This document shows positions 17,188 to 25,257 of a stretch of 64,000 nucleotides of DNA, piece by piece (the first letter of the stretch is position 1; each line of letters begins with the position of its first letter). Both the position numbers and the translations under genes were made by a program. The notes below the pieces were generated by a model that saw only the letters and a program-made list of their open reading frames with translations, was not told the DNA's origin and made no database searches. The DNA is taken from positions 79,982 to 143,981 of the forward strand of contig CAOKVX010000004.1 of the NCBI GenBank assembly GCA_948472945.1. The letters are read 5' to 3'. The stretch comes from an uncultured Clostridia bacterium. GTDB lineage: Bacteria; Bacillota; Clostridia; Lachnospirales; Lachnospiraceae.

Positions 17188-18366
17188 ATTGTAAAACGAC
17201 GCAAGCTTCTCAAACGCAGGCAGCGAACGCTTAATCATATCAGGGGACACACAGTATGCTATGCGCACGTAACCCGGGCCATTGAATGTCGTGCCCGGAA
17301 CGAGCAACAGATTAAATTCTTTCGCCTTTTCACAAAATCCCTTATCATCCCCGCCGGGAGCTTTCACAAACAGATAAAATGCTCCCTGGGGTTTTATGCA
17401 CTCAAATCCCATATCGGTCAGGCTGTTATATAAAAGCTCCCTGTTATAATTATAAGCTTCTACATCAACCTCGGCGTCCACACATTTTGCCACGGTTCTC
17501 TGAATCAGCGAAGGAGCATTTACAAATCCAAGAATACGGTTTGCGATTCCGGAGGCCTGAACAATATTTTCAAAATCATCCAACTCGTTTGGCATCACAA
17601 GGTAGCCTATACGCTCTCCCGGAAGCGACAGGGATTTGCTGTATGAATATCCGACGATTGTATTATCATAATACTTTGTCAGATAAGGCACCTGCACGCC
17701 GTCGTATACAAGCTCACGATACGGCTCGTCGGCAATAAGATAAATTGATGTTCCGTATTCTTTCTGTTTTTTATCAAGCACAGCCATCAGACTTTTTATT
17801 GTTTCCTCAGAATATACGACTCCGGTAGGATTATTAGGATTGTTTATAATTACGGCTTTTGTCTTAGGCGTAAGGGCTTCACCAAAAAGTTCAGGGTCAG
17901 GTATGAAATCTTCAGTGGGCGGTACTGCAACAAGCTTGCCGGAAAAATTCGCGACATAATTCCTATACTCACCAAAAAATGGCGAGAACGTAACGACTTC
18001 ATCCCCTGCGTCTATAAGCGTCTTAAGTATAACATTAAGACCTCCGGCCGCACCGACAGTCATAAGTATATTTTTTGACGTAAACGATGTTCCAAATTTT
18101 TTATTTAGCGAATGTGCTATAGTTTCACGCACATCCTCATAACCGGCATTGTTCATATACCCGTGGACAAGGTTCTGGTCTTCATCCCGTATAATGTCAA
18201 TCATTGCCTCCCTTACCCGTGCAGGCGGCTCAACGCTCGGATTGCCGAGACTGTAATCATATACATTCTCCGCGCCGTATATATCCGCCAGACGTTTGCC
18301 CTCCTCAAACATAGCCCTAATAACAGAGCTGCCTTTTACATAATCAACCATATTTTTTGCTATCAT
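17185..18366 (-). CDS. Pyridoxal phosphate-dependent aminotransferase (class I)
   Basis: The 393-residue protein is a fold-type I aminotransferase of the aspartate/alanine/aromatic group. Visible motifs are YDYSLGNPSVEPPA near the N-terminus, NNPNNPTGVVYSEET (the PLP-contacting NPNNPTG), LIADEPYREL with the ring-binding aspartate, and VGYSYSKSLSLPGERIGYLV with the Schiff-base lysine. FVKAPGG and GPGYVRIAYCVS give the C-terminal substrate arginine. Such proteins are often annotated as AspC or AlaT in clostridia; the substrate cannot be fixed here. Its TAG stop is the first codon of the mosaic repeat at 17136-17187. It lies between the HisC-like gene and a solute-binding protein gene, all in the same direction. 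Confidence 0.88.
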   Translation of the reverse strand: MIAKNMVDYVKGSSVIRAMFEEGKRLADIYGAENVYDYSLGNPSVEPPARVREAMIDIIRDEDQNLVHGYMNNAGYEDVRETIAHSLNKKFGTSFTSKNILMTVGAAGGLNVILKTLIDAGDEVVTFSPFFGEYRNYVANFSGKLVAVPPTEDFIPDPELFGEALTPKTKAVIINNPNNPTGVVYSEETIKSLMAVLDKKQKEYGTSIYLIADEPYRELVYDGVQVPYLTKYYDNTIVGYSYSKSLSLPGERIGYLVMPNELDDFENIVQASGIANRILGFVNAPSLIQRTVAKCVDAEVDVEAYNYNRELLYNSLTDMGFECIKPQGAFYLFVKAPGGDDKGFCEKAKEFNLLLVPGTTFNGPGYVRIAYCVSPDMIKRSLPAFEKLASFYN

Positions 18367-18406
18367 TTTGTTTCCTCCAAATATTATATAAATAAATAGT
18401 CAAGAC

Positions 18407-19726
18407 TTAACGGGTCAAAGAGTCTTCCTGAAGCCTGTCAAATTCCTCCATACACTCATCCACAGTGGCGCCGTTTAACAGCTTGCGCACTATAAGGCAC
18501 GTATTTCCCCACTGCTCCACTTTCATTCCCGCATTCGCGCCCAGAACATAAACATTCGCCTCTATTTTGTCATTCAGCGGTTTAAGCGCCGGTATACAGT
18601 CCACCTCTACATTTTTTGAAGAAGATATAACCTTGTTTGTTTCGGCATAAACTTGAAGCGCTTCATCAGAAAGCAAAACATCCATGACGCGCATCGCATC
18701 GTCGGCATGTTCCGCATTGATTCCAACTCCGTAACCCGTCATAGACATAACCGGCATCTGTCCGCGACTGCTCGGAAAGCCGATAACCAACATGTTAAAA
18801 TCAGTCTTACCGTAAGCGGTTTCTGTATTAGCCGCACCCCAGTATGCCATTACAATTGGAGTTTTCTGTGAGAGGAAATCGTCTCCCTCGCCTTCAATAG
18901 CCTCGCTTACAATGGCTTTCTCGGCGTCAATATAGCCAAGATCCATCATTTTTTTAAGAAACTCAAAGCCGGGGCGCATATAATCACTGTATTTGCTCTC
19001 ACCGTTGTTGAGGGCCTCTATTTCGGCTTCCGTGTTCCCACCATTATACAGGTCCGCATAGGCTTGTGCAAGTACAAAAGTTTCAAGCCACCAGCGGTTT
19101 GCACCTACCGGAGTGTCAATGCCGTTTTCCTTAAATACCCTGCAGCATTCCAAAAACTCATCAGGCGTTTCCGGCAGTTCTATATTATACTTATCAAACA
19201 TATCTTTGTTTATAAACAGTCCGTAGGCTACAACTTCCTGTGGAATAGCTACGAGTTTTCCGTCAATTGTATTCGCCTCTTTCACAACGTCCCGAAGATT
19301 TTTTGAACATGCTAGGCCCGACATATCCATCAGTTTCCCCTCTTCTCCCAGCATCCTGATAGTGTCCGGATTCAATAGATATAAATCATCCATATTGTTA
19401 CGCGCCCTGTCCATCGCCACATCATCATAAGACTTATCCTGATAATCTTCCGCTGTGTACGTAACAAAATCTACAGTAACACCAAGCTGTTCTTCGGCCA
19501 TGAGGATTGTTTTATCAGCCGCGCTTCTCGCAACATTCTCAGCATCCGGTTCAATTTTTTCCATAGGGCTGAACAGAGTTACGATTCGGTCATTGCTTTC
19601 TTTTGAATCCAGCAAATTCACGTCTGTTTCATCTCCGTTTCCACAGGCCGCAATAACCGTCAGCGCCGCAGCCGTCATACATGCGGCAATAATTCTGCAA
19701 AAATTTTTTTTATTTCTTCTATTCAT
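18407..19726 (-). CDS. Extracellular solute-binding lipoprotein (family 1), likely sensor partner
   Basis: The 439-residue lipoprotein has a signal sequence and lipobox (VIAAC at residues 24-28) and the fold of family 1 (sugar-type) binding proteins. Typical elements are LVAIPQEVVAYGLFINKDMF (hinge and ligand wall), LPETPDEFLECCRVFKENG and SMTGYGVGINAEH. No permease or ATPase is adjacent. Instead it follows the hybrid histidine kinase gene at 19796-22396, same strand, 69 bases downstream. I infer that it binds a sugar or other solute and presents it to the kinase, as in CcpA-independent sugar-sensing pairs of clostridia, rather than feeding an importer. It could also serve an unlinked transporter. 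Confidence 0.85.
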   Translation of the reverse strand: MNRRNKKNFCRIIAACMTAAALTVIAACGNGDETDVNLLDSKESNDRIVTLFSPMEKIEPDAENVARSAADKTILMAEEQLGVTVDFVTYTAEDYQDKSYDDVAMDRARNNMDDLYLLNPDTIRMLGEEGKLMDMSGLACSKNLRDVVKEANTIDGKLVAIPQEVVAYGLFINKDMFDKYNIELPETPDEFLECCRVFKENGIDTPVGANRWWLETFVLAQAYADLYNGGNTEAEIEALNNGESKYSDYMRPGFEFLKKMMDLGYIDAEKAIVSEAIEGEGDDFLSQKTPIVMAYWGAANTETAYGKTDFNMLVIGFPSSRGQMPVMSMTGYGVGINAEHADDAMRVMDVLLSDEALQVYAETNKVISSSKNVEVDCIPALKPLNDKIEANVYVLGANAGMKVEQWGNTCLIVRKLLNGATVDECMEEFDRLQEDSLTR

Positions 19727-19795
19727 ATCAACACCACTTCCTTTATTTTCAACTCTAATTAATTACTTTTCTATCCTTTATTAATCTTCATCCTA

Positions 19796-22396
19796 TTACT
19801 CGTCAGATTTATCATTACGGATATATCTATTTATAACTTTTTTTAATAACTCCACATCAACCGGTTTAGCAAGATGAAAATCCATCCCGGAGTTCAACGC
19901 TTCTTTTTCATCTTCGGCGAAAGCGTTTGCAGTCATTGCAATAATTGGAATTTCACTTGCATCTTTCCGCTCCAGTGCCCTGATTGCCCTAGTTGCGTCG
20001 TACCCGTTCATGACCGGCATCTGTACATCCATAAGAATCGCGTCAAACTCTCCCTCCTCAGACTCCTTAAACCGCTCAAGCACTATCTGCCCATTTTCAG
20101 CAATTACACATCCTGCACCCTCAACGGCCAAAATCTCTGACAGAATTTCTGCATTAATCTCGTTATCCTCAGCGGCCAGGAAATGTAACCCCTGCAGGCT
20201 ATTTTCTCCGTCATCATCGGCGTTCATGTTATCATCAGACTCTTCTTCCATTATTTCCACTACAAGTTCTTTCAGATCCGACACAAAAACCGGTTTCTCA
20301 AGCACCCCCGTATATCCAAACCGGAGCAGTCCCTCAATGTACCCACTATTATCCTCGTCGTGCTCTGTCATAATGAGCAGGAAAGATTTTTCATGCAGCG
20401 CTTTCCTTAACTTTTCCGCCATATCAAGCCCGTTTTTATCAAGTGTACTCCAATTAAGCAGCACCATATTGTATTCTTCATCGGTACCGCGCGCATCCTG
20501 TATCATACGCAGAGCTTCATCCGCCTGAAGCGCAATGTCCATTGAAATTCCCATATCACCCATAAGATTTTGAATGTTTTGGATTTCCCGCACATTTCCG
20601 TCGACAGACAGTATATGAGATATACCGCTTTTTTCCCAAAACATTATGTCTGCCTGACTTTCCGATATACGCAGTTCAATCTCTACCCTGAACAGGCTTC
20701 CATTATCAACCTCACTGAATACTTCAATTGTTCCTCCCATCAGCTCCACAATATTTTTAGTAATAGCCATTCCGAGTCCTGTACCCTGAACTTTGTTTGT
20801 CGTACTGTTTTCCGCCCTCGTAAATACGTCAAAAATTGTCTTAAGGTATTCTTTTGTCATTCCGTATCCGTCATCCTCAACTTCAATACGGATACGCTCA
20901 AACTGGCTGGAATACTGCTTGAGCCCAATAATACGGAACCATATATTACCTCCGTCAGGCGTATACTTTACAGCGTTTGAAAGCAGGTTGATAAGAATCT
21001 GGTTAATTCTCGTCTCGTCGCCCAAAAAATACTCGTGCTTAACATCAGTCAGTTCAACATGAAATTCCTGTGCTTTCTCACTTGCCATAGGCCGAATTAT
21101 CGCATCAATTGAAGATACCAGACTATTAAGGGCAAATTCCTCCTCAGTAAGCACGACCTTGCCGCTCTCAATCTTTGAAACCTCAAGAATATCGTTAATC
21201 AGGCTGAGCAGATGCTGGCCCGACGCCATTATTTTTTTTGTATATTCCCGCACTTTATCAGGATTTTCTGCATCCTTTGAAAGCAGGGTTGTAAATCCGA
21301 TAACAGCGTTCATAGGCGTGCGTATATCATGTGACATGTTCGACAAAAATGTCGTCTTTGCATTGCTCGCCAGCTTTGCCGCATGCAGCGCTTCTTTCAA
21401 CTGTTTGTTGTAGCTCTCCCTTTCCTCCTCACGCTCAATCGTGTTCCTTCTCTCTTTCCTTTGATTCAGGTAATACAGCGCAAAGCACATAATAAATGCA
21501 CCGGTCAGAACAGTCACAACGATAAAAATATTATAATTTACGGTCTTGCTCTCCTGCTGAATTGCATCCGTCGGCACATAACCTGTAAGGCAAATGGTCC
21601 CGTCATTTACCATCCAAATGAAGTTCAACGCGCTCTTACCGCGTATATCATGATAAAACATGATATTCTTTTTATTCTGTACACATTTCTCAATTTCAAA
21701 TTTGAGCGTTTCCTCATGAATATTATTAGCCCTATAGAAATCCTCCAAATTCAGGTGTCCCGCATTCCGCTCACCCATCCCTTTTGGCTTTAAAACAAAT
21801 CTTTCGGTTTTTGCGTCCATAATATAGAGCATGGCCTGTTTGTTGTAAAATCCCTCCGGAAGCGATTTGTCAAGCGAGTCATAGGTATATTCAACATATA
21901 ACATGCCTATTTTAACGCCGTCCTTTACAACAGGACACCTAATCGTATACGCCCATGTTCCCATATAATTGATATAGGACTGTGAAACCTCAAGCCCCCC
22001 CAGTGTACTGCTTGAAGAAAATTCCAAGCCATCCTCTGAAAATGTTTCTCCTGTACTGGAAATTCCTTCGCTCTCTCCTGCGGGGATTAGAGCAATCTTA
22101 ACCATTGTTTTATTACTCTTATAGGAACGTATATAATCCTCAGCGTTCTTCCTCGCAGCAATTTCCTGTGCCATAAGCTTCTGAAATTCCGCTTCCTTAT
22201 TCCAAATCGACTCTATGGTACATTTTATTAAATCCAGATTTTCATTTAAGTTCTGAATTGATGCCGATGACATTTCATCCGATATTTTGTGCGATACGGA
22301 AATAACCACGCTGCCCAAAATACAAAAAACAACGATTATGATTAAAAACACAGGAAATTTTTTTGCTGTCACTTTTTTATTATTTTTCTTTTTCAT
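19796..22396 (-). CDS. Hybrid sensor histidine kinase with pseudo-receiver and receiver
   Basis: This membrane sensor kinase of about 866 residues has one membrane segment at 15-35 (VFLIIIVVFCILGSVVI), an extracellular Cache-like sensor region (about 45-285), a second membrane segment (FIVVTVLTGAFIMCFALYYL), a HisKA domain with SNMSHDIRTPMNAVIGF (phospho-histidine near 356) and an ATPase domain with NLLSNAVKYTPDGG, VEDDGYGM and GTGLGMAITKNI. Two receiver-like domains follow. The last has AAEDNEINAEIL and ILMDVQMPVMNGYD and is intact. The first has VLLNWSTLDKNGLD, with asparagine in place of the phospho-accepting aspartate. I choose the ATG at 22396 behind GGTGAG; a GTG at 22417 lacks a ribosome site. 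It is followed by the solute-binding protein gene and divides a 211-base promoter region with the regulator at 22684. Confidence 0.92.
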   Translation of the reverse strand: MKKKNNKKVTAKKFPVFLIIIVVFCILGSVVISVSHKISDEMSSASIQNLNENLDLIKCTIESIWNKEAEFQKLMAQEIAARKNAEDYIRSYKSNKTMVKIALIPAGESEGISSTGETFSEDGLEFSSSSTLGGLEVSQSYINYMGTWAYTIRCPVVKDGVKIGMLYVEYTYDSLDKSLPEGFYNKQAMLYIMDAKTERFVLKPKGMGERNAGHLNLEDFYRANNIHEETLKFEIEKCVQNKKNIMFYHDIRGKSALNFIWMVNDGTICLTGYVPTDAIQQESKTVNYNIFIVVTVLTGAFIMCFALYYLNQRKERRNTIEREEERESYNKQLKEALHAAKLASNAKTTFLSNMSHDIRTPMNAVIGFTTLLSKDAENPDKVREYTKKIMASGQHLLSLINDILEVSKIESGKVVLTEEEFALNSLVSSIDAIIRPMASEKAQEFHVELTDVKHEYFLGDETRINQILINLLSNAVKYTPDGGNIWFRIIGLKQYSSQFERIRIEVEDDGYGMTKEYLKTIFDVFTRAENSTTNKVQGTGLGMAITKNIVELMGGTIEVFSEVDNGSLFRVEIELRISESQADIMFWEKSGISHILSVDGNVREIQNIQNLMGDMGISMDIALQADEALRMIQDARGTDEEYNMVLLNWSTLDKNGLDMAEKLRKALHEKSFLLIMTEHDEDNSGYIEGLLRFGYTGVLEKPVFVSDLKELVVEIMEEESDDNMNADDDGENSLQGLHFLAAEDNEINAEILSEILAVEGAGCVIAENGQIVLERFKESEEGEFDAILMDVQMPVMNGYDATRAIRALERKDASEIPIIAMTANAFAEDEKEALNSGMDFHLAKPVDVELLKKVINRYIRNDKSDE

Positions 22397-22607
22397 TACA
22401 CTCACCAGACTATCCACAAATATTTATTTAACACATTTAACACTATACTATTAATTTATCTGTTGTTAAATAAAATGTCACTTTCTTTTATTACATTTAC
22501 TGTCAGTCCCTATGTATAGACTGTAGTTACATATATTATATATACTTTTTCTACACGATGGCAACATTTTTTTTGGACAGATATGCAAATAGCTTGACGA
22601 TTTTTAG

Positions 22608-22636
22608 CTGACAATTTTAAATATACAACGTATAAT
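22608..22636 (+). promoter_or_regulatory. Promoter of the tandem GntR regulator
   Basis: CTGACA (22608-22613) is followed after 17 bases by TATAAT (22631-22636), 47 bases before the start codon. The -10 box is perfect and the -35 box differs at one position. Confidence 0.75.
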
Positions 22637-22683
22637 TAAGATTATACAAAAGTCAAATAGTTATTATAAAAGGAGATTAATAT

Positions 22684-24189
22684 ATGAAATATGAAACCAA
22701 GCGCTCGTTTATTTATGAGGAAATCAGGCAGCGCATTTTAAACGGCCAAATACCTTCCGGGACCCGCCTCCCTTCTTCAAGGGTACTCTGCAATCAATAT
22801 CAGGTAAGCCGACAAACAATCAGGCTTGTTTTTGACGCTTTGAAGAAAGACGGTCTGATTGACGTCCATCCACGTCATGCGCCTATGGTCATATCATGTG
22901 CAGCTACATACGAATCCCAAAATATGTTGCTTAAAATATTGGCGGACAGGGAGCTAATTGTACAGACATATAAAACATATACTTTATTACTTCCTCCGCT
23001 TCTGGTGTTTGCATCCCAAAACTGCAATTTGGAGATATTGCCTCATTATAAACAAGCTGTAAAAATATCCGGTTTGGGACTTGCTGACGGCGGCTGGAGA
23101 ATATTATCCCATTTCTTAAAAGAAATACTGGATATCGGCGGTAATCCCTTACTTGGCAATATCTACTCGAATTTTGAACTTAACAACAGCCTTTGTTATT
23201 TCACTGAAAAATGTCCGTATTTTGCAGATATATTTAACAGGGATTACAGTGAAGATACAAGAACTATCGTCGGTCTTATGAAAGAAAACGACCCTTTTGT
23301 AAAATATAGTGCATTGACCGCTTTAGGGCAAAGATTTACGGTATTAATTGAAGAGGTACTAAAATATTTGGCAGATAACACGCCCCAATGCCCCCCTTCG
23401 TCACAACCTAAATTCTCATGGGACCCAAAACGCGGCAAAGAATATCTTTACTCAAAAGTCATCAGTGATTTAACTAGGAAAATCGGCAGCGGAGAATACC
23501 CTGTCGGAAAACTTCTGCCCTTTGAAAAACAGCTAGCCTGCAGTTATGAGGTAAGTTTATCTACTTTAAGAAAAGCTTTGGCGGAGCTACAGCGCAGAGG
23601 TATTGTAAAAATATTTAATGCCAGAGGAACTATACCTATAAAGCCTGACGACTCCAGAGTCAGCCAGATGCTTCCAAACCCAAGACGGACACGCGAGGCG
23701 CTTCAGTATATTCATTCCCTGCAGCTTTTAGTCCTGATTATCCATCCAGCCGCATTATCTGCCGCCCCAAATTTTACTCCGGATGAGTTGGACAAGCTGG
23801 ATAAAAATCTGGCAGACCCGGATTTAAACTGCTTCATTGAAATTATCGAAACCCTTTTAACACACATTGAACTAGAGCCGTTACGGATTATATTAAAAGG
23901 GACTTTCAGCCTTACCGAATTCGGCCACTACATAGCATATTATGATAATAAAAAAAATATATTTCAAAAAATTGAACCAAAAATCAATATAGCCATCCGT
24001 CACTTGCGAGCTGGAAATTCAGACGCTTTTGCGGACTGCCTTACATACTGCTGTACCTATTTTTTAAAACGCGCCAGAGACATCCTATTAAATAAATATG
24101 ATTTTAACAGGGCCTCCTACATACATATTCCAGAAATATACAGCAGCTCAGGCATAGTTTTATCCGGTGAATTAATACAGGATATTTGA
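22684..24189 (+). CDS. Transcription regulator with two GntR-type DNA-binding domains
   Basis: The 501-residue cytoplasmic protein has an N-terminal GntR winged helix (residues 5-65; IYEEIRQRILNGQIPSGTRL and YQVSRQTIRLVFDALKKDGL) and a second GntR winged helix in the middle (about 256-320; YSKVISDLTRKIGSGEYPVG and YEVSLSTLRKALAELQRRGI). Each is followed by a mostly helical region of about 170-180 residues, so the protein looks like a duplicated unit. No known effector domain (FCD, UTRA, aminotransferase) is recognisable. It starts at an ATG behind AAAGGAG and has its own promoter. It is divergent from the hybrid kinase and upstream of the AraC/GH127 pair, so it may control either. The target and ligand are unknown. 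Confidence 0.88.
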   Translation: MKYETKRSFIYEEIRQRILNGQIPSGTRLPSSRVLCNQYQVSRQTIRLVFDALKKDGLIDVHPRHAPMVISCAATYESQNMLLKILADRELIVQTYKTYTLLLPPLLVFASQNCNLEILPHYKQAVKISGLGLADGGWRILSHFLKEILDIGGNPLLGNIYSNFELNNSLCYFTEKCPYFADIFNRDYSEDTRTIVGLMKENDPFVKYSALTALGQRFTVLIEEVLKYLADNTPQCPPSSQPKFSWDPKRGKEYLYSKVISDLTRKIGSGEYPVGKLLPFEKQLACSYEVSLSTLRKALAELQRRGIVKIFNARGTIPIKPDDSRVSQMLPNPRRTREALQYIHSLQLLVLIIHPAALSAAPNFTPDELDKLDKNLADPDLNCFIEIIETLLTHIELEPLRIILKGTFSLTEFGHYIAYYDNKKNIFQKIEPKINIAIRHLRAGNSDAFADCLTYCCTYFLKRARDILLNKYDFNRASYIHIPEIYSSSGIVLSGELIQDI

Positions 24190-24299
24190 TTGTATAAGTA
24201 AAATGATTGTTTAGGTGTCTTTTTGTTATTTTAAATGTATATTTACTTGACATAAGCATGTGTTCGGTGTCAAAATGTGATTGTTGGGAGGTGGACGCA

Positions 24300-25142
24300 T
24301 TGAATCATTATACAATTCCTATTGTAACTCCGGTCTGTTACCATATGTGCGGTAAGTTTGAATCGCTCTCACCAGACTGGAAGCATGCGCATCTCAATCT
24401 CGACGACTATGAGCTTTTTGTTGTAACAAACGGCGTATTATATATAGAACATAACGGCAGCCGGTACAGAATTGAAAAAGGTGAGATGCTTCTTCTTCCG
24501 CCTGTTCCGCCGCCCGGCAACACGCGCAGGGGATACCAAAGCTCCGCATGTACATTTTACTGGCTTCACTTCGGACTTGAAAACTGCAGGTCGTTTGACG
24601 ACTACAACACGGATTCAATCATTATACCTGCATATTCATTTTTAAAGTATCCTGAAAAAATAATAATACTTATGAAGCAGCTGCAGGATTCCGTCCGCAA
24701 CAGCCTTCCACATCGTACGCTCAACTATATGACCTCGGCAATACTGTGCAAGGTATATGACGATGTTACGCAGAGTCCCGTTCAAGATAATGCAAGACGA
24801 ACCGGAAAACAACTTTACAACGACATTGAGGACTATGTTAAACACAACATACACACCCCTCTAACCGTCAGCTCAATTGCGCGCAAGTTCGGTTATAATG
24901 AGAAGTACCTCTCACAGATGTTCAAATCAATGTCCGGCGAGACGCTGAAGCAATATATTATTAACAGAAAAATAGAGGAGGCTAATTTCCTGCTGACGGA
25001 CACCAACCTTACTATAATGGAAATCTCATATATATTAGGCTACTCGGACAACCACAATTTTATGAGAAGCTATAAAAAGGTGACGGGAATGTCTCCTACC
25101 GAATACAGGAACGCTTTTTCAAAACGCGTGCTGAACCATTGA
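24300..25142 (+). CDS. AraC-family transcriptional regulator with cupin-type sensor
   Basis: The protein of about 280 residues has an N-terminal AraC-type sensing region (LFVVTNGVLYIEHNGSRYRI, then KGEMLLLPPVPPPG, and ACTFYWLHFGLEN), a beta-barrel that commonly binds a sugar. The C-terminal 100 residues form two helix-turn-helix motifs (LTVSSIARKFGYNEKYLSQM and LTIMEISYILGYSDNHNFMR) and end in GMSPTEYRNAF. I set the start at a TTG at 24300, preceded by GGGAGG; the frame extends upstream to a TTG at 24207 without a ribosome site. It ends 115 bases before the GH127 gene in the same direction, so it probably controls that gene in response to an arabinose-containing glycan. Confidence 0.9.
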   Translation: MNHYTIPIVTPVCYHMCGKFESLSPDWKHAHLNLDDYELFVVTNGVLYIEHNGSRYRIEKGEMLLLPPVPPPGNTRRGYQSSACTFYWLHFGLENCRSFDDYNTDSIIIPAYSFLKYPEKIIILMKQLQDSVRNSLPHRTLNYMTSAILCKVYDDVTQSPVQDNARRTGKQLYNDIEDYVKHNIHTPLTVSSIARKFGYNEKYLSQMFKSMSGETLKQYIINRKIEEANFLLTDTNLTIMEISYILGYSDNHNFMRSYKKVTGMSPTEYRNAFSKRVLNH

Positions 25143-25257
25143 ATACAGCGGCGTGTTAAAACAATTAATGCAAAATAAAAGCAATAATATATTAAACGAT
25201 AATATATTTAATAAATAGTCATTAAGACAAACAATTAAACGGAAAGGAACTATAATT

